Assembly (NCBI GenBank): GCA_905250125.1
Contig: CAJNOL010000156.1
Coordinates: 1 to 64,000, forward strand
Reading direction: 5' to 3'
Length of the DNA: 64,000 bases
From: Rotaria sordida
Lineage: Eukaryota; Rotifera; Eurotatoria; Philodinida; Philodinidae
Below are positions 1 to 13,800 of this stretch, piece after piece. The position numbers were made by a program, and so were the translations under genes. Position 1 is the stretch's first letter; each line of letters opens with the position of its first letter. A model generated the notes under the pieces. The model saw only the letters and a list, made by a program, of their open reading frames with translations. It did not search any database and was not told where the DNA came from.

Positions 1-1856
1 TTAAATAACTTTCGTGTATATTTTATTTCTCTTGTCAAATAAAAATTATTTTGACAATAAGAATTGTATTTATCTCTTGAAAAAAGCAAACATCTTTTAT
101 TCGATTAATATATTCAATTGTATAATACATTTGCATAATTATATATTATTAGTATATAAGTGTTAACAGTTGAACTGATATGTATATCTTCATATTCTAT
201 GAATGTCATCAGAATAGTAATGTATTTAGATTAGATCGAATGTTATGATTATGTGTTACGTATGATTAGTCATCTGGTAATGACAGATTTCTATAAACGT
301 GAGGTAGCTAGTAATATGTAACTTTTTTCTATTTTATTGTACATTTTTCTTTTTGTCTATTGCACAAAGATTATGTTTAATTGAAAAAAAAGAAACCTTG
401 CAAATGATCGATCTGCTTAATAACTGAGAAGAAGACAAGAGAAAAAAATGAGTATACTGATTCATGTTCTGCTTGCTTTTGTTTATTGGTAGTAGTGGTT
501 TATATGAAAAGTAGGACAATAGCATTACCATATTATAATAGATAGATATTATCAGAGTAAGTATTATGCCTGGATATATCTGATGGATTGACATAGATAA
601 GTGTAAATTTACTCTTACCAAAAGAAACAGATTTTAGTAACATTGATTTTAGGCAAGACAAGAAAAAAATAATCTATTGATGTTTATTTTGATCGTTGGT
701 GATAGTTTGTTGGAAAAGAAAAACGAAGTATACGTTTAGTACGTCACCCTATAAAGAATAAAATGAACTATTAAAATATAAAAAGTATGCATATTAGTTT
801 ATTTGAAAACAAATTAAAAGAGAAGAAAATTCATTTTTATATTCGATAGTTTATATTACATCACTGAATTCGAGATAAGTATTGATACTAGTGATAATAT
901 TATCTGTCCATTTATCAGTTCGACAGTTCCAATTGATTTTCTAATATTAACGAACTTATCTATTCTTTTCTAGATTTCTTGTATAATATCATAAACTATC
1001 TTATCGTTTATACTAATATTCGTCATGTTTATTAGCATATCGCTTACTAAGATTGATTGCTTGATATTCGAACCTATATTGGTACATCTACTATCCTTTG
1101 TTATTATTGTATATGCATACGAATGATATGCACAAACAGTTATATATTTATTGCATTTTCATTTTTGAAAAAATGGACATCTGCTTTTCGGATAGTCTGT
1201 TTAAGTGAATGAATAGGAAAAGATAAAAATAAAACTAAAACTTATCAACGCATCGTTATTTTATGACTTACTTAATAATTGAGGTTTATTAACAGTTACT
1301 ATAGAGTTGCGAATTGTTGAATCTTGTTCGATGCAATGCAATGAGAATTGTTCTTGATCAATGATTATTACATCATTTCTTTTTCTCATTGTTCATTGAC
1401 ATGATCGTCTTTCAAAATTTTAAAGGTATGAGTTCATGTCATTTTTCTTCTTCGTCTATCAGAAGGAATAGAAAAATGATTGTTCCGTTGTTTTAAATAG
1501 CCTAAGTGATCATATCATATACCCTGGTGTTAATGTAGACAAAGAAAAAGAATAGATTTGTTAAATTTTTACTTTTTTATTCTCTATAATTTTGAATAAA
1601 ATTTTATCTGTATTTTTTTTCTAATCAGAAGATTATGTTCAGTAGTCCGTCGAATCAATGATTGCATCAATCATCGATTTTCTTTCAAGATTTGTTTGCT
1701 TGAGTTTCTTCTCTCGTTCTATTGAAAACTATAATCTGAAGTCCAATAAAAATAAAGAATAGAAAAATATTTTATACTCTTCTTTATAACTATATTTTGA
1801 AGTTAAATTATTTTCAAAAGATTATCTTTCTAGATATATATATATATATATATATA
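1..1856. other. Intergenic, AT-rich upstream region of the cadherin gene
   Basis: No convincing coding exon was found on either strand. The open frames here are short and low in complexity. A TA microsatellite lies just before the cadherin start (about 1834-1856). The sequence should contain the promoter and 5' UTR of the cadherin gene, but no clear TATA box or other site can be assigned. Confidence 0.5.
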
Positions 1857-4800
1857 ATGATTACATTAAATATTCACTATCGTTATTTATTATTCATACT
1901 TTTTATTAATCGTATTTCTGGTCAAATATGTGAAAATAATATTGCAGATTTTTTTGTATGTTGAAATTGAAAAGAAAAATTCTTTGTATTATTTTTCTGT
2001 TTTTTGTTTTGCATTTTAGTACAATGTTAATTTTGCTGGACCATTTTTTGATCAAACAGTTTATACAATACTATCAAATTTTTCTGTAACAACTCCAAAT
2101 AATACACAAATATTTACGTTTATTGTTAAACCTCAAACAATTTACAATCGACCGAGTTTTATTCCAATAACAGTTAATAATCGTACACTTGATATGACAT
2201 CAAGAAATATTATTGTAACATCAAGTCATCCAAGTTTTACTGTTGTTAATTTAACAAATGATTCTTATGCTCTTGTTACAAATACTTTGTATGCCTTAAA
2301 AATGAATACTTCTACTATTGTCTATTTCAAAAGAGAATGTCTGTAGTTACTTTTTGAATAACTATTGATAGAAATGATGAAGAGAGCTAGGATTTTCACC
2401 ATTCAAAAGAGAAAACTCGAGGCTATCAGAGTACGTGAAAATTTGATTGTTCAGCAATTAATAAGTTAGATGAGTTCTCAATGAAGATTTTGAAGTCATT
2501 TCTCATTAGCTTTTGACGTGTAATATGGCCAATCGGTAGATAAGAGTCTTCTCTTCCGATTTACGTACACTCGAACTTTGTAGCTGCTTCCAATCAAGGG
2601 TTTTCTTGAGAGCCCCTCGATTTTAGAGAATTGATCTGGAAAGCTCCAAAAGAGTTCTAGACGGTGGTAATTCCCCATATTGAGTCGAATGGTGATGTTT
2701 GTTTCCAGTTTCAAAATGATCTTAGACCACCATTGGAACATTGTCAAAATTCCAATTTTTATGCTAGATTGAGGACATTTTTGAAAATTCAAAAATATTG
2801 AAATAGTTGTGTCAGTTTGCTTTGAAACTGGAAACAAACATTACTATTCGACTCAGCATGGCAAATTTTTCCCAGTCTGGAGCTCTTTTGGAACCTTCCA
2901 GATTAATTCTCTCACAAAGAAAATAGGGGTCTCACAAAAACCATTGGACAGAAGCTACTACGAAGTTAGAGCTTACGTAAATCGGAAGAGAAGACTTTTC
3001 TCTACCAATCGGCCATATTACACGTCAAAACCTTATGAGAAATGACTTCAAAATCTTCACTACGAACTCACCTGATTCATCAATTGCTGAACAATCATGT
3101 TTTGACTTACTCTGACAGCCTCGAGTATTCTCTCTTGAATGGTGAAAATTCTATCTCACTTCGTCATTTCTATCAAAAGTTATTCAAAAAAAAACAATCA
3201 TCGGCATACTTTTTCGAAAACGAATAATACTAATATACATAATTTTTTATTTAGTCCTTTGAATTATTTTTCATCTTATAATCGTTATTTATTTCAATTA
3301 ATTGCAAAACAAACATTTTCTAATCGACCACCAGTAACTTCTATAGCACAAGTTCAAATAAATTTAGAAAATGATAATGTTCATGATCCCATTTTTATTT
3401 CCAATAATCAAACATTTTATATAAGTAAAACAGCTCAACCGGGTACACAATTTGGTACGGTTTATGCTATGGATCTTGATAATGATGAAATACTATATTC
3501 AATAAATTGTATACAATTTTGTATTGAATCATTAACGGGTGTTTTAAGACTTGAAAAACCATTTGATTCATCATCACAATCTGAATATTTTATTACGGTA
3601 ACAGCAACAGATAATGGTTCATCTTGTTCATCACGTCCTTCGTGTCGTAAACGAACAAAGTCAATCAATATTAGAATTATTGTAACTACAGTTAATAAAA
3701 ATTCACCACGATTTTTAAATCAATTGTGTGGTAAAAATATATCATTTGATGAAAATAATACAATTGGAAAAGAGATTGTAACATTAATTGTATTAGATAA
3801 TGATCGAGGAGAAAATGGATTGATTTACATATCATTTCCATCTGAAGAATTACGAACAACAAGTAATTGATTGATTGAATGATTTATTTAAATTCAAAAT
3901 AAAACTGTTTTCTCTTTTGTTAGTAAGTGGTTTAAGAAATACAGCTTATTCTCAGTTTTATATTGAACAATTGGATCAAACTAATACAACTCGTACGGCT
4001 ATACTTAAAACGAATGAAATATTTGATTACGATAAACCAGGTATGACAAACCACAAGAACTTTGACAAGGAAAGTCTACCAATTGACTAATTGCTTGTAA
4101 GTTGGACTTGTGTGCATCATGTAGACCCTAATGGGTTATGAATACACCGAAAAGAGTTCAAGTCTATAGTTTATTGTTGCTAACATATTCCATGTTTACG
4201 ATTTTTTTCAGCATAATACCATGGTTCCCGTCAAGAATACCAGGAAAGTTGTTTTTCAGCTTGAAACGTGGCATAGAAACAGACTTCTATGCAAAGTTTC
4301 AAATCGGAAATCGATTTTCCTGATATTTCTGTAGGAAATCACAGTGTTATATTGAAAAATATCGTAAAAATAAAAATATATCAGTAGCAATAATGTATGG
4401 ACCCGAACTCTTTTCGTAGTATTGATAATCTATTACGATCTACATGGTGAACATAGTCCTAACTTAAAAGCGATTCATTATTTGAAAGATTTTCGTTCTC
4501 AGACTATTCGATTATTATTTTTTGTTTATTTTACTTATTTAAAACTTCAAACATTTTATAAATCAACGTACAGAATAAACTAAAATTTAAAAATACGTTC
4601 AATTAATATCATTCAATCACACTGTTAAATATATAAAAACAATCTATTAAGATCGAATGAAAACATATCAAAATAGATTATATTAAATGTATAATAGTTC
4701 ATTTTTATATAAAACGAGTTTCTATTTTTCTTTTGTTATTGCATGAGAATAGATCATATTTCTATTGATTGATATTATCTACAAATGAAATTATGTTCAA

Positions 4801-7800
4801 AATGTACTTTACTAGCTTCTAATGTTTATCTATAAAAGAATTGTTTTTTCTTATAGGTGCTACTCGTGTTTGGTATTTATTTATATTAGCTAGTGATAAT
4901 GGTAAACCTCAACGACAAAGTAAATATATCATATTTAAAATTTTCTCATATTTATATTAAATTTGTAATCTTCCAGCATTTTGTAGTTTACGTATTAATT
5001 TACATGATGTAAATGATAATGCACCAGGTAAAGTTAATTAAGAATCAATCGATTAAATAATTATTTCATTTTAATTTAAATTATTTAGTATTTATAATGA
5101 CATCATGGAATTATACAATATATCGTTCATCGATTAATACAACAAATATTCGTTTTTTACGTATAATTGCATCAGATGCTGATTCTGGTTTAAATGGTAT
5201 GATTAATTATTATATTGGAACAGTTAATGTTCCATATTTTTCAATAAGTCGTACAACAGGAACAATTAAATTTCGTCAGAATATTTTCGGATTGTCTTAT
5301 TTAAATATTAGTCGTTTTCCAATAACATTTTATGTTTATGCACAAGATCGTGGTACACCACCATTAATTAGTAAAAATAATGCAACTGTAACTATTTATT
5401 TTAATGATAATGATGAACCACCAGTAGCAAGATGGCTTGATACACATTATGAAGAATTATACATTTCAATAACAGAAAAATTTTATGAAATTTATCGAAA
5501 TCAACCAATATTTGATTATAATTATGGTTTTAATGGATCTATTATGTATGAATTAACATCACAAACATCATCTATTATGACTGTCAGTAGTCCATTTCTT
5601 GATAATACAAATATACCATTTCGTGATATACCTGTTGTAAAAAATGGACGAATATTTACAAGTGGTATTACTGTTACTAGGTAAGAATTTACGTATTTCA
5701 ATAAGATAAAGCTGGACAAGTACGAATACGTACTCGAGATAACTCGTACTTGTTCAGTTTTATATCTCAATATAATTCATATATTTTGATATTTATAATT
5801 CATGACTATATACTGTAAATAACGAGAGTAAGCTCATCCTTTCTTGATTGATTGGAAGTATTTTGGATAAAAAATTGCTTCCAAAAGATAGGGAAAGCAA
5901 TAGTTCGTTTGTTTTTTCTAGATTAAACAAATGCGATAGTTTTATATAATCATATTTTAGATTATTGCTCATTGTATTCCAGGTTGAAAGGCATATCACA
6001 AGTCAGAAAAGAGAAATTCAAATAAAATTAACATAGCAATAGAAGTTATTATCTTAGTTTCTGTTAGATTAGACTATAAAACACAATGCAGCAAATTTAA
6101 ACGTAGATGAAAAATTTTTAATAAAATCTTTTGACTATTTTTTAAAAATATTTAGTTAATACATTTATATCTGATGACAAGACGTTAGGTATAATGTATG
6201 GCGGTGTGCTTAAAAAAAAACAATAAACCAGGCATGAGTACGAATATTTTTTTATCACCAAATTTACTATTAATACAATAACAATCATAACTTTGCAAAA
6301 ACAGATGAAACAAAAAAATAAACCAAAATATCATCAGTAGACGGATTCCGTGAGTTCTGAACTCTTGAAAGTACAACTTCTCTGTGAATCACTATGATAA
6401 ATAGAAATATTATGAAAATATTTAGCGAGATACGTGTCTGAGCAATTCGCGGAACTCTCAGAATGTGGATATGATTGTTTGTATGGTTATTTATGTGTTT
6501 AATGCTGAAGTGAAGATCTAGATTCACAAGCCAATCAAAAACTCATGTCACACCCACACCCTGAGTTCCATTAGTAATCTGGAATTCTTTTATTTCTGTT
6601 CGACTATGATTAATAACTTCTTACTATTGACAAATGTCTGAGTTACGAACTCACGAAATTCGGATAGATCTTCTAGAAAGATAATTCTCAAGATATTATT
6701 TTAAAATCATTATAAAAAAGAGTCTTTATATATTCTACGTATATTATGTAGTGGTCTTCATGCTGAAATTCAAAATGTTTATTTTCTTTATATTCGTGTT
6801 CTTGTTAATCCACCATTAATTGGTTCAATAACAATACAATTAAAAGATGAAAATGATCAAATTCCAACATTTGATATACGTTCAATGGTTTTAAGTGTTA
6901 TTGAAAAAGAATATGGAAATCGTACAATTGCACAAATTCAAGCATTTGATCGTGATATTGATTATCAAAATAATTATGTTCAATATCGTTTAAATGAATT
7001 GTTAAGTGATAATGAAGCTATTGAACATTTTCATGTTGAATTTGATGGTACAATATGGACAAATACAATATTTGGAGAAGAAACTAATAAAACATTTTAT
7101 CGTTTATTTATTACAGCATATAATGATATACCAGCATGGAATTCACTAACACAAAATACACAAGATTTTCAGCTTGATATTCAAGTTATAAGTATTAATG
7201 ATAAACGACCAGGTAAATTTCTTCGAATATGACGAAAAAAAAAAGAAAATAAAGAAACATAATTGTTTATTTAGTTTTTAATAATGGATTAACATTGATA
7301 AATATTTTAATAAATGAAACAACAGTTATTGGTACAAATATTCATAATTTAACAATAATTGATTTAGATATTGATACTAATCTTAATTTAGGAATATTAA
7401 ATGGAAATTTTCGAAATACTTTTATATTTACTTTATTAACAGATAATTCAAATAATTTAACGCGTACACAATATGAAGCTATAGGACAATTAAAAGTTAT
7501 TTCACCATTAGATTATGAATTAATATCAGATTATAGACTTATTTTATTTGCATTTGATACAAAAAATATAGCAACAATTAATGTCATAGTTAAATTACAA
7601 CCACAAAATACAAAAGCACCTTATTTTGATTTAATGCCTGGTATTACTTCTTATCAATATCAAGTATTTGAAGAAACTTCGTATTCAATACTCGATGAAC
7701 CTTTTGTAAGTTATTCTACTAGGATTCTTAAGAAATTTTAAATTTAAGAGATGATTTCTATTGTTTTTTTTTCGAGATTAAAAATATACATGTCAAGTTT

Positions 7801-10800
7801 CGATATTAATCCTATGTAAATTTTCATATACACAGAAAAAAATTTATTTTGCAAATTTCTAAACGAAAACATTTAATAGATATATCGTTATTTGAAAATA
7901 ATCAACGAATGAAAACTTTATTTTCTTCTGTTTTTTATCTTCTAGTTGTACTGTCATATTGACAAATAGCGTTCTTTCCATGATATTATCAAAATTGAAA
8001 ATAGCTGTTTGAATCTACTCGATAATACAAAAATTTCTATCAGATACAGAAATGATAATTACACATTGTATTTCTCTCATGTGATAAAAACTAGTGATTT
8101 TTTCGGATAAAACTGGTCGCTTCAGCTGCATACCGAACTTAGAGAAATTGTGATTTTTTTTTGTTAGAACATTATTTTTTTTTCACAGTTTGACGTGCAT
8201 TAGATAAGGTTGACGTATTGAATCCACCTGAAGTATCCATACGACACGAAAATATCTCCTAATCTAGATCTCGTGTAGAGTTTCTTCCTGATTTTGCATC
8301 ATCAATCACAACTGGCGAATCAATTCTTCCGCAACTAGCTTCTGTCTATTCAGAACGAAAAATATATAGTGGCAGAGGAAATATTTCAGTTCGGGATGTG
8401 CTAAGCACACTTCTAACCCCTCTACTAAAGATACATTGAAAATAAATATATTCTTGACTACCAAATTTTTATTTTCTTAGACTTAATCCGAGAACTATAT
8501 GAACAACGTTCTCTAAAAATATAATTTTCATTTTAGTTTTTGTGTTCATTTCGTTATTGAATGAGCACAAATATAATTTATATGTTGAACTAGGCTATTA
8601 GATAGTTTTGATCGATGCAAAAAGGAAGAAATACTATTTACGGATAATGTAGGATTTTCTGTTTGCGTATGCAACTGATCACAAGCATATTGTTTTATTC
8701 TATCTATTCTTTTAGATCGTTTTTTTACAAAAAAAGAAGCCATGAACTTGTTGTCAGATATTATTTCTTTTCTATTTAGATTCAAGCAATTGATCCTGAT
8801 AATCCAAAGTCACCTCTTCATTATGAAATTTATGATACTAATTATCGATTAAATTTAAATAATTTATTTCTAAATGAAATAAATAATCATATTACAATTG
8901 GTATTAAATCACCTGGTCTTTCTCGTGATTTACCATTTGGTGATTCTATATATAATTTTGCAATACATGTTATTGATGAAGATGGATTAGGTGTATCAAG
9001 TTATATACCAGTTAGTATTAAAGTAATTGATGTAAATAATAAAGCACCAATACCAACGGTAAAATTTTTATTTTTATAATTTAATAATATTTGTTTTTTT
9101 GTTTTTGATTTTTTAATTTAGAATTTTCCATGGATTTTAAAAGAAGGTATCAATTCAAATATTGAAGTTATTTTTGAAGATTATGATGATCCAAAAGAAA
9201 ATAATACAGTTCCTTATACAATTAAAATTGTTCCTCCATCAAATTTTAAATTTATTGGTCCAACAATAAACTTCAATGGATCTTATCAATTGATATATAA
9301 TGGTATTTTAAATCGTACATTAACAAAAAATTTAACTGTGACATTTAATGCAAGTGATAATAAAGGTTTTTCTAGAATAACAACAATTCCAATTATAATT
9401 CGTGATGAATTAAATATATATCCAATATCAAATGGTTCTAAAATGATTAAAGTTATTTATATAAATGATTATCAAAATTCATTACGTAATATTGATCTTG
9501 GTTCAATTTATGTTAATGATTTAAATGATTGGTTTCGTGCTGATAGAATTTATTCAATAAAATATGTTAGTAATGGACAAATATTTAATGTTTTACAAGG
9601 ATTTTTACGTACATCAGAAGTATTATATCCAGGATCTTATACAATATATGTTGATGTTACAAAACCTAATATAGGATTATCAGCTTTAAGTACAATTTAT
9701 CTTGAAGTAGAAACTATGAATAGTGAATATGTTCGACAAGCAGCAACAATTCGTATTCAAGGTAAATAAAATCTTAAGAAAGAAATGATGAGACTTTCGA
9801 GTTAATGAAGCTCTCAAAAAAAAAAAACAACAATTTGCAATTAGCACATAGATATCTGAAATCATTAACCTCAAGATTTTACCGTTCAATATCCTTTCTT
9901 TCAAAAATTAGTCAATACCGACTTTTTATCACTATCATAGTCTTATGAGAAAAACAACAGCAAAAAAATACTCTGTAAAAGTCTTACTTGTTTTCGTTTC
10001 AAAGAATCACTCAAATTTTTTTATAAAATATACTAAAAAATAGAGAATTAAAAAGTGAACAAAATGATCTATTTCAATATAATACAATGTTGATCGACTC
10101 AAGTTTAATAACATCAATATGAATGAAAAATGACTCTTTCGATGTTCATTTGATAACAATCTATCTCTTATCAGAACTCACAATCAAAAAACATCCAAAC
10201 CGGATTTTATGTATGTTATACAACTTTTCTATTTTCTACAAAATGGCATGTTCGATATAAAATGAGACTCACATCTTTGTCTTACATAATGATTTTTCAA
10301 TAGAAAGAAAAGGATGTTGTCGATTTTCATCGCTATAACAGAATTGTAAATCAAAATTTTAAAAAATTTCTATAAAGTGTATTTCATTCAATGTAATTTT
10401 TGACGCTGATTCCGAATTTCGTGTTTATTTTGCTTAACATGTCACGGTAATAAAAACCGCTAAAAATATTATTTTTTTTTCTATTGAAAAATCATTATGA
10501 AAGAGAGAGCGATGCGAATCTGGTTTCACTGCGAAGGCACCATTTAGTTTTGAATATTTTTCTACCATTTTGTAAAAAATAAAGAGTTATATAATATATA
10601 TAAAATCTAGCTTGAATTTCTTTGATTTTGAGTTCTAATAGGAGATAGATTGTTATCGAATAGATATCGAAAGAGCTGGTTTTCATTCATGTTGACCTTA
10701 TTAAATTTGAGTCGATCAACATTGTATTATATTGAAACAAGTCATTTTATTCTCTCGGAGAGTATCTTTTGCTGTTGTTTTTCTGCTAAGAATATGATAC

Positions 10801-13800
10801 TGATAAAAAGTCGGTATTGACTAACTTGTGAAAGAACGGGCATTGAACAATAGAATTTCAGAATTAGGGGTTTCAGATATCTATGCAATGAATGTATAAA
10901 GAAAATAATCGTTTTTTAATCAATTATCTCATGATTCCTTTTTTTAATTTATATAAAAGTTTATGTTATTTTTCAGGTGAATATCCTGAAACTTTAATTG
11001 ATCCAACACTTGGTTATCCTCTTAATAAACTTCAAAATGCAATTTCATCATTATTATCTGTTACTATTAATTCAATAAAAATACTTGCAATACGTTCTGT
11101 ATATCAATATCGAAGTCTATATTATCCACCAAAACCTTTTGAACTAGATAAAAATGAAACATTAACTGATGTTATATTTTATGTACCAATTTTTAATAAA
11201 TTTGAAATTGAACAGATACTCAATACAAATCTTAATCTATTTGAATCACGTTTTCAAATAAAAGCAATAGCTAGTGGACCAAATCCTTGTAACAATTATG
11301 TTTGTCCTATGGGTAAAAAGAATTTTCATTCTTGGCTTCTTGTTTTTTTTTGTTAAGCATAGTCTGAAAAGAGTGTTGAAGTATAGGACGAGAAAAAATT
11401 TTATTAATCTTGTAGAAATTAATTTAAAAGCTTTTCTTTTCTTTTCTTTTTTTGTTTGTTAAGGTACAAGTTGTCGACCAACACGAACTATTCAACCAAA
11501 ACCTTTTACTATTGATACAAATTTAACATCATTCGTTGGTATTAATATTCTTGATTCAGCTGATTGTATAAATTCTACTTATACTGTTAATTTAAGAAAT
11601 AAACCAAATGAATGTATAACTTCTACATTTAATAATTTAACATATTGTTCATCAATATCATTATTATCATATGGTTCAATAGGACCATGTTGTGAAATAC
11701 TTGGACGAACATTTAATGGAAATGATGGTGGATATGCAATATATGCTGGTACAAGTTTTTCTCATATAGCTCCAGCACGTTTTTCATTTGATTTTATTGT
11801 ACGATCACAAATAGTTGATAGTTTAATTTTATTATATGGACGAAATTCATCACCAATAAATGATTTTTTTTGGATAGCAATTGAAATTTATCAAAAACGA
11901 TTAAGATTTCATTTTCGAAATACAATATTTGATACAGATAAAACTCTATTGAATCCATCAACATGGTATCATGTTGAATGCCAGGTTAATTTATTTTCAC
12001 TATCATATAAATATTACTCATTTAATTTTCTTTAGTTTATTGATTCGATTGTTCTTATATCAATTAATGATTGTCTATATGATTTACAGTTAGTAAATAA
12101 TACTTTAAATATATATGATCTATCAACTGTTAAATTATATCTTGGTGGTTTACCTATAATTGATTCATTTGTATCTAGTCTTTATCCAATATTACCATCA
12201 ATAAATACATTTAATGGTTGTATACGTAATGTTTTATCAAATGGTTATTATCTTGATATGTCTAAGGATTTATCATCAATGAACTCTAATTATGGTGAAT
12301 GTCCATGTTCAATTACAAATTCATGTATTACAAGAAAATATGTTAGAGATATTATAATACCTTGGTATATATGGTTAATTTTTGTACTTGTTTTATTACT
12401 ATTAGCAATAATATTTACAATATTTTTATTGATATTTACAAGAAAAAGAAAACAATTAAAAGCATTACAAGAATTATATACGAATGATAGAAGAGATAAT
12501 ATTATTAATTATAAGTAAGACAAAAATATATATGAAATTTGTATATAACTCATTTCAGGCAAAATGGAACACATCCACATTTCATTTGACTTTTATCCTT
12601 TTCAAGGATTAGTTTTCTCAATAGGTTCGTTTAACATAGATACATATGAAAAAATATTGGCTTTTTCAGCTAACTATTAATTCCAAAAGTAATTAGCCCA
12701 TATTTCTTTAACAATATGAGAAAAAATTCCGAAAACTTAACCCTTTATACCCTGAAGCGGTTCCAGAAGAGTCGCTGATAAAATTACCACAAAAATAGAG
12801 TATTGGTCTCCCCAACATACCAATGGTATGGGCAGATCGATCAGGCGCACTACCTTTTGTTCAGAGAAATTTGATAACCACAGTGATCATTGAGACAGAG
12901 AAGGGGATGGAACAGCTTTAAAAGCCCTACTTCTTTTCTTGTTTATGATGGTGTTAATTAGACAAATGTGCTTTCTATTCCTTTTTATTAGATTCAAATC
13001 CAAAAAGAAAAGCTACGAATATAAAAAACTATTTTTAAACACCACATGTATTTTTGACAGAGATTTTTTAAAAATACACATTTTTCTTTAAGTAATTATA
13101 TCATCAATGAAGACATTTAATCGATGATAAATATTTTTTTCGACTGCTACTCTGATAAGATTTACGAATAATATATTCATGGTGTCCGCCATCTTCCTCT
13201 TTCTATTCAATAGTCGTTTCAGAATCCATCTGGTATATTACCATTTCTTATCTGCCAAGCCACTCTGAAATTTTTGAAACGAATTTAGTTAAATAGTAGA
13301 CACTACTATCGATATAGATGACACAATACAGCCTCGAAATCCCTATTGTGTGTGAGTGAAAAACCGTTTTGTTTTTAAAATTTTGTTATTCTTAAATTCT
13401 TTCAAAATCGATAATTTTGAAAGTCATATATCTCGGAGCTAGAGCAACGAAACAACATAATTTTTTGCCAATCGATAGCTTATGGAGTTTCGTACCAATA
13501 TTGTTTTGGGAGTTTTCAACACCATGCTTCCTGTATTTTCTGCAAAACTTTGTATGAATGGGTCAAAAATGACTCAATAGGGTATAAAGGGTTAAGGATA
13601 GACACTAAGGTACGAGCAGCATTCAGGATGAAATTTTCAGTAAGATCGAACTCAAATAAATCATCTTCTTAAAAATCGATTTTTTAGAGATTCTGTCAAG
13701 TCCCGAAACAAAATTGTTTTTCTTACCATCATCTAGAGATTCTGAAGAAGGATTTGTACCATTTGGCATTAGTTTTGAACTTTTCATTCACTGATAACGA

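Noticed and set aside
2496-3227. Open frames on both strands inside the palindrome in cadherin intron 2
   Set aside because: They mirror each other because the arms are inverted copies. They have no protein-like conservation.
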